Assembly (NCBI GenBank): GCA_945862135.1
Contig: CAMAYE010000010.1
Location: 1 to 35,313, forward strand
Origin: Bordetella parapertussis
GTDB taxonomy: Bacteria; Pseudomonadota; Gammaproteobacteria; Burkholderiales; SG8-41
Direction: 5' to 3'
Length of the DNA stretch: 35,313 bases
The notes beneath the pieces were generated by a model. That model had not been told where the DNA came from and did no database searches. It worked only from the letters and a program-made list of their open reading frames with translations. The position numbers and the translations under genes are program-made. How positions within the stretch are numbered: position 1 is the first letter of the stretch; every line of letters begins with the position of its first letter. Positions 8,038 through 16,009 of this stretch are shown here, one piece after another.

Positions 8038-8445
8038 ATGGCCTACATCGACGAATCCCTTTCCACAGGCGAGGAAATATCCAGCCTGTTCGCGCAGCAC
8101 TGGGTGGTGCGCATCCCGATGGTGATCTGGCTGCTGCTGTCACCGTTTTTCGGCATAACCATCCCGCTGGCGATTTATGAATACCTGCGTGTGCGTTACA
8201 CCGAACTTGGCCTCACCAACAAACGCGTGATCTCCAAGACCGGCATCATCAGCCGCAAATCCGAAGAAATGAAACTGGCCTCAATCGAAACCGTTGAAAT
8301 CGACCAGGGCGTCTTCGGCCGCATACTCGGTTTCGGCAATATCCATGTCAGCGGCCGCGGCATCAGCGATGTGGTACTGCGCAACATCAAGGATCCGATG
8401 GCGGTCAAACGCGCGATTGAAAGCGTCAGCAATCCGGTCGCCTGA
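8038..8445 (+). CDS. bacterial PH-domain (bPH2/DUF304) membrane protein
   Basis: Protein of 135 aa. Residues about 20-45 form a hydrophobic hairpin or membrane segment (VVRIPMVIWLLLSPFFGITIPLAIYEYL). This is followed by the bPH2 core with its typical 'LTNKRVISKTGIISRKSEEMKLASIETVEIDQG' pattern (split here: TNKRVI, GIISRKSEEM, IETVEIDQ). It ends with a GRGISDVVLRNIKDP strand characteristic of the family. Such proteins sit on the inner membrane; a specific role is not known. The ribosome site is weak. It precedes the DoxX gene by 26 bp. Confidence 0.85.
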   Translation: MAYIDESLSTGEEISSLFAQHWVVRIPMVIWLLLSPFFGITIPLAIYEYLRVRYTELGLTNKRVISKTGIISRKSEEMKLASIETVEIDQGVFGRILGFGNIHVSGRGISDVVLRNIKDPMAVKRAIESVSNPVA

Positions 8446-8471
8446 GCGGCGGTATTTTCCTGAGGGACTGC

Positions 8472-8855
8472 ATGTACGACGACATCGGCAAACTCGTTCT
8501 GCGTCTGACCCTGGGCATCCTGATGCTGCTGCACGGCATCGCCAAACTGCGTTATGGCGTGTCCGGCATCGAAGGCATGGTCACCAGCCACGGCCTGCCC
8601 GGTTTTCTCGCCTACGGCGTGTTCGTCGGCGAAGTGATCGCGCCGTTGATGGTGATCGCCGGCTGGCATGCGCGCACCGGCGGGCTGATCATGGCCTTCA
8701 ACATGGTGGTGGCTATCGCGCTGGCTCACAGCTCGCAGTTGTTCGAACTCGGCAAACAGGGCGGTTGGGCACTGGAATTGCAGGGCTTCTACCTTTTTAC
8801 CGCGCTGGTTGTGGCGCTGATCGGCCCCGGCAGGTTCGCGCTCAATCGGCGCTGA
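8472..8855 (+). CDS. DoxX family membrane protein
   Basis: Protein of 127 aa with four predicted transmembrane helices (about residues 7-22, 46-64, 68-86 and 104-121). The first helix carries the family signature RLTLGILMLLHGIAKL, and the second region has LPGFLAYGVFVGEVIAPLMVIAG. DoxX-type proteins are small inner-membrane proteins linked to redox homeostasis or quinone-dependent oxidation. The GAGGGA ribosome site before the ATG is good. It is likely cotranscribed with the PH-domain gene and converges on a reverse-strand Bug gene 12 bp away. Confidence 0.9.
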   Translation: MYDDIGKLVLRLTLGILMLLHGIAKLRYGVSGIEGMVTSHGLPGFLAYGVFVGEVIAPLMVIAGWHARTGGLIMAFNMVVAIALAHSSQLFELGKQGGWALELQGFYLFTALVVALIGPGRFALNRR

Positions 8856-8867
8856 TACAGCAAGTTT

Positions 8868-9839
8868 TCAGTTCTGCATCGGCTTGATGCCGGCGGCGCG
8901 GATCACTTCGCGCCATTTGGCGACCTCGATGCGCACCCGCGCACCCAGTTCAGCAGGCGTTGACGGAACAAAAGCCGCGCCCAGGGACTGGAAGCGCTCG
9001 TGCACGCCCTGACCAGTGCCCATCACCACCGTACCGGAATGGATTTTGTGGATCACCGTGCCCGAGGTGTGCGCCGGCGCGAACAGCGCGAACCAGCCGA
9101 TCGCCTCGTAGCCGGGTAGAGCGGCCTCGGCCATTGTCGGTACCTGCGGCAGTGCCGCGACCCTGGCCGATCCGGTCACCGCCAGAGCCCTCGCCCGCCC
9201 GTTGAATATGCTCGGAATCGAGGTGGCAAGACTGCCGAACATCACCGAAATCTGGCCGCCGAGCAGTTCATACAGCGCCGGGCTGCCCCCCTTGTAGGGC
9301 ACATGGGTCATGTGCAGTCCGGCGCGCTGCACGAACAGCGCGCCGGCGAGATGGGCCGCGGTGCCAAAACCGGAACTACCGTAATCGAGCTCGTGCGGGC
9401 GTCGCCGCGCGAAGGTGATCAGCTCCTTCACCGAGTGCACCGGCAGCGAAGGATGCACGATCAATACGCTGGGCACCTGCGCCACCATGGTCACCGGCGC
9501 GAAGTCGCGCAGCGTATCGTACGGAATCCGCGTCCACAGGGAAGGATTCGCCACATGCGAGGTATAGGCCATCAGCAGCGTGTAGCCATCGGGCGCGGCC
9601 TTCGCCACCATCTCCGAACCGATCATGCCGCCGGCACCGGGCCGGTTATCGACGATCACTTGCTGGCTCCAGGCCTCGGCATAATGCGCGGCCAGCGTAC
9701 GCGCGAACACGTCGGCTGCGCCGCCGGCCGCGATGGGTACGACAATACGGACAGTGCGGTTCGGATAACCCTGAGCCAGGGCCGCGGCTGATGCGCAGGC
9801 GAGACCCGCAACGATAGCAATGTGAATGAGATTGATCAC
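8868..9839 (-). CDS. Bug/TctC family periplasmic substrate-binding protein (3)
   Basis: Protein of about 323 aa. The frame is open up to 9968, but that would overlap the divergent gene at 9918 and put 43 non-signal residues in front of the signal peptide. A GTG at 9837-9839 gives a normal signal sequence (INLIHIAIVAGLACASAAALA, then QGYPNRTVRIV) and the usual family length; a TTG at 9845 is an alternative. Family landmarks: AAGGAADVFARTL, VDNRPGAGGM, PDGYTLLM, HVPYKGGSPA and a final AAGIKPMQN. No permease or catabolic gene is adjacent, so this is an orphan binding protein. No strong ribosome site is visible. Confidence 0.87.
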   Translation of the reverse strand: MINLIHIAIVAGLACASAAALAQGYPNRTVRIVVPIAAGGAADVFARTLAAHYAEAWSQQVIVDNRPGAGGMIGSEMVAKAAPDGYTLLMAYTSHVANPSLWTRIPYDTLRDFAPVTMVAQVPSVLIVHPSLPVHSVKELITFARRRPHELDYGSSGFGTAAHLAGALFVQRAGLHMTHVPYKGGSPALYELLGGQISVMFGSLATSIPSIFNGRARALAVTGSARVAALPQVPTMAEAALPGYEAIGWFALFAPAHTSGTVIHKIHSGTVVMGTGQGVHERFQSLGAAFVPSTPAELGARVRIEVAKWREVIRAAGIKPMQN

Positions 9840-9917
9840 TGTCAAATTGTAATCTGCCCCGGTGTTGAATCGCGCTAAAATCGGCGCACTTTCCAGATAC
9901 AGACCGGTCACACCGCA

Positions 9918-10175
9918 ATGAGCACACCCCCGCTGTTCGAAGGCGAGCTGCAAGATGCAACGCAACAACTGTATGACGAAACCGTCGAAGCCATGCAGCT
10001 GGCCAAGGCCAGTCCCGACCTAGACGACCTTTCGGCCGTGATGGCGGTTTCGCTGCTGAAACTCGGCATGGCCATCGGCCTCGTCGAGCAGCGCCACCCA
10101 GGTTTCGCCAAGGAAGTCGAAGAAAAACGCCAGCGCGTCATCGCCGCGCTCGCAGAGGAACAGAAAAAGCACTGA
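9918..10175 (+). CDS. small helical protein of unknown function
   Basis: Protein of 85 aa, predicted almost wholly helical, with an acidic first half and a charged Lys/Arg/Glu-rich C-terminus (KEVEEKRQRVIAAL). No signal peptide or membrane segment. I do not recognise the family. It ends 8 bp before the cysteine desulfurase ATG, so the two are almost certainly cotranscribed; a helper role for the desulfurase is possible but unproven. It is divergent from the Bug gene, with about 78 bp between their starts. Confidence 0.65.
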   Translation: MSTPPLFEGELQDATQQLYDETVEAMQLAKASPDLDDLSAVMAVSLLKLGMAIGLVEQRHPGFAKEVEEKRQRVIAALAEEQKKH

Positions 10176-10183
10176 GGCTCGAA

Positions 10184-11338
10184 ATGCAAACTCCGATCTA
10201 TCTCGACAATTCAGCAACCACGCCGCTGGACCCCGCCGTGGTTGACGCCATGCTGCCGTACCTGCGCGAGCAGTTCGGCAATCCTGCAAGCAGTACCCAT
10301 GCTTTCGGCCACGCAGCCAGCAAAGCCGTCGAAGCCGCACGTGCCGAAGTTGCACGGCTGGTCGGCGCCGAAGCGCGCGACATCGCCTGGACTTCGGGCG
10401 CAACTGAATCCAACAATCTCGCGATCAAGGGCGCGGCGATCGCGGCGCAGGCCCGCGGCAAACACCTGATCACCGTGCAGACCGAACACAAGGCCGTTCT
10501 CGACACGATGAAGTGGCTGGAAAAACAGGGATTCACGGTCACTTATCTCGCGCCGCAAAAAAACGGCCTGCTTGATCTTGAAACTTTCCGCGCCGCGCTG
10601 CGGCCGGATACCGTGCTGGCCTCGGTAATGCTGGTCAATAATGAAATCGGCGTCATTCAGGACATCAACGCCATCGGCGCGATCTGCCGTGAACGTGGCG
10701 TGCTGTTCCATGTCGATGCCGCGCAGGCTACCGGCAAAGTGGCGATTGATCTTGCGAAGCAGCCGGTGGACATCATGTCGCTGACCGCACACAAAACCTA
10801 TGGCCCCAAAGGAATTGGCGCGCTGTACGTGCGCCGCGCACCGCAGGTACGCCTTGAATGCCAGATGCATGGTGGCGGGCACGAACGCGGCCTGCGCTCC
10901 GGCACACTGGCCACACACCAGATCGTCGGCATGGGCACGGCGTTGCGCATTTCCGGCGAATTGATGGCTACCGAAGTGCCGCATTTGCGGATGCTGCGTG
11001 ACCGCTTTTGGTCGAAACTGAAAGATTTGCCGGGCGTGATGTTGAACGGCGACATGGATCAGCGCATTGCCAACAACCTGAACATCAGCCTCAACATCCC
11101 TAACTGCGATTCACTGGTCACCACGCTTACTGATATCGCGGTGTCATCAACTTCCGCCTGCTCCACCGGCGGCGTGTCGCATGTGCTGCAGGCGCTGGGG
11201 TCGGATGACGACATCGCCGGCAATTCGATCCGCATCTCCGTCGGCCGCTTCAATACCCTCGAGGAAATCGACTGGGCCGCGGATTACCTGCGCAAAAAAA
11301 TTGAAGACTGCCGCGCCGGACGACTGCAAGCCGCGTAA
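10184..11338 (+). CDS. cysteine desulfurase, IscS/NifS type (class I)
   Basis: Protein of 384 aa, a PLP enzyme that takes sulfur from L-cysteine to form a protein-bound persulfide for Fe-S clusters or thio-cofactors. Visible catalytic residues: H102 (TEHKAV), D178 and Q181 of the PLP pocket (HVDAAQ), the Schiff-base lysine K204 (TAHKTYGPKG) and the sulfur-carrying C326 (SSTSACSTGG). The N-terminus IYLDNSATTPLDP is typical. Class I members have the Cys on a mobile loop; here the loop reads ACSTGGVSHV, one residue shorter than in housekeeping IscS. No iscR, iscU or iscA follows, so this is a stand-alone second copy, not the main ISC operon. Confidence 0.93.
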   Translation: MQTPIYLDNSATTPLDPAVVDAMLPYLREQFGNPASSTHAFGHAASKAVEAARAEVARLVGAEARDIAWTSGATESNNLAIKGAAIAAQARGKHLITVQTEHKAVLDTMKWLEKQGFTVTYLAPQKNGLLDLETFRAALRPDTVLASVMLVNNEIGVIQDINAIGAICRERGVLFHVDAAQATGKVAIDLAKQPVDIMSLTAHKTYGPKGIGALYVRRAPQVRLECQMHGGGHERGLRSGTLATHQIVGMGTALRISGELMATEVPHLRMLRDRFWSKLKDLPGVMLNGDMDQRIANNLNISLNIPNCDSLVTTLTDIAVSSTSACSTGGVSHVLQALGSDDDIAGNSIRISVGRFNTLEEIDWAADYLRKKIEDCRAGRLQAA

Positions 11339-11369
11339 TCAAATCATTCAATAAAAACAACAAGCTACA

Positions 11370-11924
11370 TCACTGTCGCAGCGGCGCCCTCGCGGCCTCC
11401 TGCAGATGAATGAAGCTGTGGTCGCAGAAGCCGGGTTCAGCACGTGCCCGCAGCTCTTCATAAACCCGATCGGGCTCACGTAACACGCGCGCATCAAAAT
11501 GACGGGCGTTGACCGCACCGTAGTTGATGCAAAGATTGCTTTGCGGATCGCGCTCCAGGCAGGCATATATCGTGGTGACGATGAACATGCCTGCACTGCG
11601 TTCGATGTAATGCAGGTAACGCCCCTGCACCACCTGCACCTCGACAGCGCCGGCACGCCGGGTGTCAATCGAACGCACGCGCTCGCCGCGCCGCCGCTGG
11701 TAATGTGTCAGTGAATTGGAGCGCCCCTCGACCAGCAAGCGGTCTCCGGTCTGCGGATCAATGTCGTAATCCCGGTAAAACGCGCAGTGAACCGACGGGC
11801 TGCTTACCAGGTGATCGAAGGGAAACACTCCCGATGGCTGAGCCTTCCCTGGCGCACAGAAGAAAAACGACATTAGCAGTACACTGCCGCGCAATAGTTC
11901 TGCCGTAATTGCGGAATTTTTCAT
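11370..11924 (-). CDS. exported protein of unknown function
   Basis: Protein of 184 aa from the ATG at 11922-11924. An upstream start at 11999 is possible, but the internal start gives a normal signal peptide (MKNSAITAELLRGSVLLMSF, then FFCAPGKA before QPSG). The mature part has four cysteines (for example VHCAFYRDYD, YACLERD, NLCINYG, GFCDHSF), consistent with two disulfide bonds in the periplasm. No family recognised. It converges on the cysteine desulfurase gene with 31 bp between stops. The ribosome site is weak. Confidence 0.65.
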   Translation of the reverse strand: MKNSAITAELLRGSVLLMSFFFCAPGKAQPSGVFPFDHLVSSPSVHCAFYRDYDIDPQTGDRLLVEGRSNSLTHYQRRRGERVRSIDTRRAGAVEVQVVQGRYLHYIERSAGMFIVTTIYACLERDPQSNLCINYGAVNARHFDARVLREPDRVYEELRARAEPGFCDHSFIHLQEAARAPLRQ

Positions 11925-12380
11925 TGCTGCACAAGTCTGCGCCTCGCCCTGGTGACTGTCCATCGGGTTGGTGATGGCGTCAAAAGCCGGAATCGACACC
12001 CGGCCGGTTCATCCGATATCGGATTTGTAGGTGAAAAAGATTACCTGGCGCCGCCATCAGGTTGCGCGCCAGATGCAAGATCGGCGGAAGATTCACATTT
12101 CTCGCGCAAGGTGAAAAGACAGTTCACCAAAGTAACAAGCCTTAAAGCCATCTCCAGAAACAAGGCCTTTCGGGGGTAGCCACTTCAACTCGCACAGGTT
12201 ATTGACCAACCCAGGACTCAACCTTAAACTAAGTTCGCATAATTTGAACAGTCTTGGCAATTGCGGGATCACAGATATTCAAACCGGTTCAAAACTGATA
12301 CACCATCCTGCACTTACCCCCCCAAAAAAACCGATAGCCAATTCCAAATATCTACCGGCCTTTTGATAAAGGAAGCATTC
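11925..12380. other. 456-bp intergenic region at left edge of the lower-GC block
   Basis: No convincing gene on either strand: the short open frames have no family match, ribosome site or usual composition. Base composition falls here from the GC-rich background into the AT-richer block that follows. It holds the candidate promoter for the VOC/monooxygenase pair. No tRNA or direct-repeat attachment site was found by eye. Confidence 0.6.
12202..12230 (+). promoter_or_regulatory. candidate sigma-70 promoter for VOC/monooxygenase genes
   Basis: TTGACC (12202-12207), a 17-bp spacer, and TAAACT (12225-12230). The -35 matches 5 of 6 consensus bases and the -10 matches 4 of 6. It lies 150 bp before the GTG start at 12381 and points the right way. 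Chance occurrence cannot be excluded. Confidence 0.4.
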
Positions 12381-12797
12381 GTGGAAAAGCAAAAATACAA
12401 ACTCCGACATATCGCGCTGTCCGTTCGTGATGTGGCAAAAACACAGAAGTTTCTTGAAGACGCATTTGGCATGACCAAGGCGGGTGATGCTCAAAATGGC
12501 ATCTATATGACCGATGGAACGATCAATATTGCCGTTTTGAATAAAAAAGGCAACGCGCCCGGCATTGAAACCGGTAAAGAGTTTTATGGAGTCATGCACT
12601 TCGGCATGTGGGTCGATGATCTCGCACAAGCTGAAGAGCAGGTCAAAGCTGCAGGAGCAACTCATTTCCAGGGACGCGCGCCAAACACGCCCAACAGCTT
12701 TTATGAAGTGAAGTATCGGGACCATGACGGCATCGTGTTTGATATCACCGCGAGCGGATGGCGTGGCGCAGTAAAAAACGTCAAGCCTGCGGATTGA
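12381..12797 (+). CDS. VOC (glyoxalase/dioxygenase superfamily) protein
   Basis: Protein of 138 aa from the GTG at 12381, which has AAAGGAAG at 12368-12375; longer in-frame starts lack a ribosome site and precede the family N-terminus. The fold is one pair of beta-alpha-beta3 modules. Expected metal ligands: H10 (LRHIALSV), H73 (VMHFGMWV) and, in place of the usual Glu near the end, D121 (DGIVFDITA). It lies 4 bp before the FAD monooxygenase and is surely cotranscribed, so it may act on the hydroxylated product (isomerase, ring-cleaving or lyase role). The substrate is unknown. Composition is AT-richer than genes outside this block. Confidence 0.82.
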   Translation: MEKQKYKLRHIALSVRDVAKTQKFLEDAFGMTKAGDAQNGIYMTDGTINIAVLNKKGNAPGIETGKEFYGVMHFGMWVDDLAQAEEQVKAAGATHFQGRAPNTPNSFYEVKYRDHDGIVFDITASGWRGAVKNVKPAD

Positions 12798-12801
12798 ACT
12801 G

Positions 12802-14022
12802 ATGACCAATACCAACAAGCCAATAGTGATAATTGGCGCTGGCCCTGTAGGCATTTGCCTGGCGTTATATCTCGCCCAGAACGGCATTCGCTCGATCATG
12901 ATCGAGCGACTTGACCCCCAGACCTTTCTTGACCAGGAACCACGAGCGGGAAGCATTCACCCCGCAACACTCGAAATGCTCGACGACCTTGGTCTTTACG
13001 AACGTATGGAACGCAGGGGGCTGATAGCGCCAACAGTTCAATACTGGGATCGCGAAACAGACTCGATGTTTGCCGAATTTGACCATGCTGTCCTCAAAAA
13101 TGACACCCGCTTTCCCTACGTTCTGCAGTGCGAGCGAACCAAGATAATTGATGAAGCAATGCAGGTTCTTCGCGAAACAAAGATGTGCGAAATCAGGATG
13201 TCGACCGAATTTGTATCCTTCACCCAGGACGAAAATGGCATTGAGGCACTGATCACTGACACCGCAGGAAATGAAGAACGCATCAGTGGCAGCTATATAG
13301 TCAGCGCCGAAGGCGGAAGAAGCATCATAAGAAAATCCCTGGGCATCGAATTCGAGGGTTATACCTACCCCGAAAGAACACTCACAGTCGCGGTCTGCTA
13401 TGACTTTGACAAAGCCCATGGCTACGCTTACAGAAACTACCTCTCCGATCCCGAACAATGGTCCAACCTCTTCAAATGGACCCAACCCGAACGCTGGAGA
13501 GTTCACTTCCCGACTGATATTCAGGATCCCCCGGAAAAAATACTCAGCGACGAATATATTCAAACCCAGCTACAGCGATTTCTCCCCCGTGATCAGCCTT
13601 ACGAAGTGGTTCACCGCACCACCTATACCGTTCATCAGCGCATTGCCTCGACCTTCCGCAGCGGGAGAGCGATTCTTGCGGGTGATTCAGCCCATGTGAA
13701 CAGTCCGATCGGGGGTATGGGAATGAACAGCGGTGTGCATGATGCAATCAATCTGGGACAAAAACTTTGCGATATCCTGCAAGGGCGCACAACCGACGAA
13801 ATCCTGGATCGCTACAGCAGACAGCGCCGGCATGTTGCCGTTAACCACACAAAAGCCCAAACAGAACGAAACAAGAAACTCTTAGCGGAGAAGGATCCCG
13901 CCGTACGCAAAAAAAATCACGACCAGGTAAAACGAACGGCCGAAGATGCAAAACTTTGTCGAGAATTCATGCTACGCACATCCTTGATAAACAGCGTCAA
14001 GGAAGCCGCAGAAATATTGTAG
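12802..14022 (+). CDS. FAD-dependent monooxygenase, PheA/TfdB/MhpA-like
   Basis: Protein of 406 aa, a group A flavin hydroxylase. Landmarks: the FAD-binding GAGPVG at 12-17 with E35 ending the second strand (IMIERLD), and the second FAD motif G294-D-S-A-H followed by GMGMNSGVHDAINLGQKL. These enzymes use NAD(P)H and O2 to hydroxylate aromatic rings. The C-terminal thioredoxin-like domain of the long PheA/MhpA enzymes is absent. It starts 4 bp after the VOC gene and converges with the IclR gene 4 bp away. With a VOC protein and an alpha/beta hydrolase nearby, an aromatic or N-heterocycle route is likely, but the substrate cannot be named. Confidence 0.87.
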   Translation: MTNTNKPIVIIGAGPVGICLALYLAQNGIRSIMIERLDPQTFLDQEPRAGSIHPATLEMLDDLGLYERMERRGLIAPTVQYWDRETDSMFAEFDHAVLKNDTRFPYVLQCERTKIIDEAMQVLRETKMCEIRMSTEFVSFTQDENGIEALITDTAGNEERISGSYIVSAEGGRSIIRKSLGIEFEGYTYPERTLTVAVCYDFDKAHGYAYRNYLSDPEQWSNLFKWTQPERWRVHFPTDIQDPPEKILSDEYIQTQLQRFLPRDQPYEVVHRTTYTVHQRIASTFRSGRAILAGDSAHVNSPIGGMGMNSGVHDAINLGQKLCDILQGRTTDEILDRYSRQRRHVAVNHTKAQTERNKKLLAEKDPAVRKKNHDQVKRTAEDAKLCREFMLRTSLINSVKEAAEIL

Positions 14023-14026
14023 ATCG

Positions 14027-14824
14027 CTATATCTCATGACAACGGCGCGTCAAACGGCGCGCCGTTTCAGCAGCGACCTCGGCAAAAGCACTGATTTCCT
14101 TTTTTGTCATCGTTCCGACCGGGCTTGATACGACTAATACCGCGGTCAGGAGATTATCCGCCCCCAAAATAGGCGCAGCCACACTGAAATATCCCGGCCT
14201 GGTCTCCCCCTCGCTGATTGCATAGCCATTAAGCCTTACGCGGCGAACCGCGTTGAAAAATTCTTTTTCGGTTGTCAGGGACTTCGCTGTAAATCTCGGA
14301 AGCCCGTATTTTCGTATGAGCCTCCGGGAATCCTCATCAGCACGAAATGCCGCCATCACCTGTCCACCGGCACCATAATTCAGTGGAACTCTCGCACCTT
14401 GCGGAATGTGAATGGGGAGATGTGTCAGGCTTTCTATCATATCGACCACCAGAAGATCGTCATCGACAACCAACCGCAGCGAAACAGTTGCCTTTAACTT
14501 TCGGGCCAGTTTTCTGAGTTCAGGTCTGGACCAGGCCATTCGGTTGGTAAGCCGCCCGGCCAGAGAACCCACCTCAAATGTTTTGAAGCCCATCAAATAT
14601 CGGCGGCTACCGGGATCTCTCCGCAAGAACCCCATTTCCTCCAGCGTTTTTATGGATCGATGAATCAAACTTTTGTGCAAATTCATCTGCTGTGCGATTT
14701 CCGTAATGCCCCATTCAGGCCTTTCTTCTGAAAACAGGCACAAAATTTCCAGCCCCCGCCTCAAACCAGCGGAACGACCCGGATCATTCGAAACGACAGA
14801 CAATGCCTTTAATTTGATGGCCAA
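14027..14824 (-). CDS. IclR family transcriptional regulator
   Basis: Protein of 265 aa. An N-terminal winged helix-turn-helix (about residues 17-80, SAGLRRGLEILCLF...GITEIAQQMNLHKSLIHRSI) is followed by the IclR effector domain (ARVPLNYGAGGQVMAAF, GYAISEGETRPGYFSVAAPI). The start is a TTG at 14822-14824 with GGAG about 9 nt upstream; an in-frame stop lies just above and no ATG is available. It is divergent from the Bug gene at 15029, and the 24-bp palindrome between them is the likely operator. IclR proteins usually control adjacent catabolic genes and sense a pathway intermediate. Confidence 0.92.
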   Translation of the reverse strand: MAIKLKALSVVSNDPGRSAGLRRGLEILCLFSEERPEWGITEIAQQMNLHKSLIHRSIKTLEEMGFLRRDPGSRRYLMGFKTFEVGSLAGRLTNRMAWSRPELRKLARKLKATVSLRLVVDDDLLVVDMIESLTHLPIHIPQGARVPLNYGAGGQVMAAFRADEDSRRLIRKYGLPRFTAKSLTTEKEFFNAVRRVRLNGYAISEGETRPGYFSVAAPILGADNLLTAVLVVSSPVGTMTKKEISAFAEVAAETARRLTRRCHEI

Positions 14825-14921
14825 ATCTGATGACTCCGGCTCTTCATAATCGAATTTTCACTCTCATAAAGACAAAAAATTCAGCTGTTGCGACGCAGCA
14901 ATTTGTGGTGCTAGACTTCAT

Positions 14922-14945
14922 TCATATTGATTTAAATCAATATGA
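14922..14945. promoter_or_regulatory. 24-bp perfect palindrome, probable IclR operator
   Basis: The core ATTGATTTAAATCAAT extends outward without mismatch to TCATATTG...CAATATGA, giving a 24-bp perfect palindrome. It lies 98 bp above the IclR start and 84 bp above the Bug start. Location between a regulator and its divergent target, plus perfect dyad symmetry, is typical of a dimeric operator. IclR sites are usually 15-17 bp AT-rich palindromes. Confidence 0.65.
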
Positions 14946-15028
14946 TCAAAGTGCTTTCATGATCCACCTTTTGTTCGCCAACTAGAGTGACTTTTTTACA
15001 AACAAACTGAAATTGAACTGGAGAAATT

Positions 15029-16009
15029 ATGTTGCGCTGTCACGCACGACTTATTTCGTATCTGTCACTGACCTTAATTCTTTTAATGGGAATTAACCTG
15101 GCTTCAGCGCAGACATACCCCAACAAACCAGTTCGCATAATTTCAGCTTTTGCCGCAGGCGGAACCAATGACGTAATTGCCCGAACTATAGCCCCTAAGC
15201 TATCGGAACACTTTGGACAGCAATTCATCGTTGAAAACAGGCCCGGTGGGGGCGGCGTAATAGGCACTGAATTTGCAGCAAAATCGCCTGCTGATGGTTA
15301 CACGTTAACCATAGCCACGACAACAACGCATGTTATTGCCGCTGCCATGCGCAAACTTCCCTACGATCCCGTAAAGGATTTTTCACCCATCAACATAATA
15401 GGCGCCACCCCATATGTGATCATTGTCCACCCATCCATGCCAGTTAAAAACGTGAAGAACTTGATCGCCGTTGCAAAATCCCGGCCGAATCAGGTCGAAT
15501 TCGGCTCTGGCGGGGTTGGAACCCCGGGACATCTCGCTGGCGCAATGCTGAATACGATGACCGGAATTAAAATGCTCCACGTCCCCTACAAGGCTGGCAA
15601 CCTCGCGTTAAACGAACTGATCGGGGGTCATGTTTCCCTTACCTTCTCCACGACAATCACTTCCACGCAATTTATTCAGACTGGCCGGTTGCGAGGCATT
15701 GCAGTGACCAGCAATAACCGTCTGCCGGCATTCCCGAACCTGCCGACCGTTGCTGAATCCGGCGTCCCCGGCTATGAATTCAGCCTTTGGCTTGGATTGT
15801 CGGCACCATCAAAAACGCCAGAGCCCGTATTACAGATGCTGGCTGACGCGGTTGCCAAGGTCCTCCAGAACGAATCAGTACGCAGCGCCCTGACCGCCCA
15901 ATCCGTTGAACCGGTATCGATAACAAGGCAAAGCATTACAAAGCGTATCGAGTCAGAACTAATTGCATACGAAAAAATAGTTAAGCAGAGTGGAGCAATG
16001 ACAAATTGA
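15029..16009 (+). CDS. Bug/TctC family periplasmic substrate-binding protein (4)
   Basis: Protein of 326 aa with a signal peptide ending INLASAQ before TYPNKPVRII. Family landmarks: AAGGTNDVIARTI, VENRPGGGG, ADGYTLTIA, HVPYKAGNLA. The usual HVPYKG has Ala in place of Gly, and GGTND replaces GGGTD, both in ligand-loop positions. A TGGAGAA ribosome site precedes the ATG. The gene overlaps the next one by four bases (TTGA), so it is translationally coupled to the hydrolase, which suggests import and first hydrolysis of one compound. It is AT-richer than the other Bug genes in the window. Confidence 0.92.
   Translation: MLRCHARLISYLSLTLILLMGINLASAQTYPNKPVRIISAFAAGGTNDVIARTIAPKLSEHFGQQFIVENRPGGGGVIGTEFAAKSPADGYTLTIATTTTHVIAAAMRKLPYDPVKDFSPINIIGATPYVIIVHPSMPVKNVKNLIAVAKSRPNQVEFGSGGVGTPGHLAGAMLNTMTGIKMLHVPYKAGNLALNELIGGHVSLTFSTTITSTQFIQTGRLRGIAVTSNNRLPAFPNLPTVAESGVPGYEFSLWLGLSAPSKTPEPVLQMLADAVAKVLQNESVRSALTAQSVEPVSITRQSITKRIESELIAYEKIVKQSGAMTN

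Noticed and set aside
8868-9968. Longer start (9968) for the third Bug gene
   Set aside because: It would overlap the divergent 85-aa gene and place the signal peptide 43 residues from the N-terminus.
11980-12040. Possible tRNA T-arm-like sequence (GGCCGGTTCATCC)
   Set aside because: No matching acceptor stem, anticodon arm or CCA end could be folded around it.
12100-12180. Integration site or IS end at the left edge of the lower-GC block
   Set aside because: No flanking direct repeat, terminal inverted repeat, tRNA end or integrase/transposase fragment could be seen.
14053-14068. Perfect palindrome AAACGGCGCGCCGTTT
   Set aside because: It lies inside the coding 3' end of the IclR gene and has no T-tract. 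It may be part of a convergent stop signal for the monooxygenase, but it is more simply explained by Arg codons.
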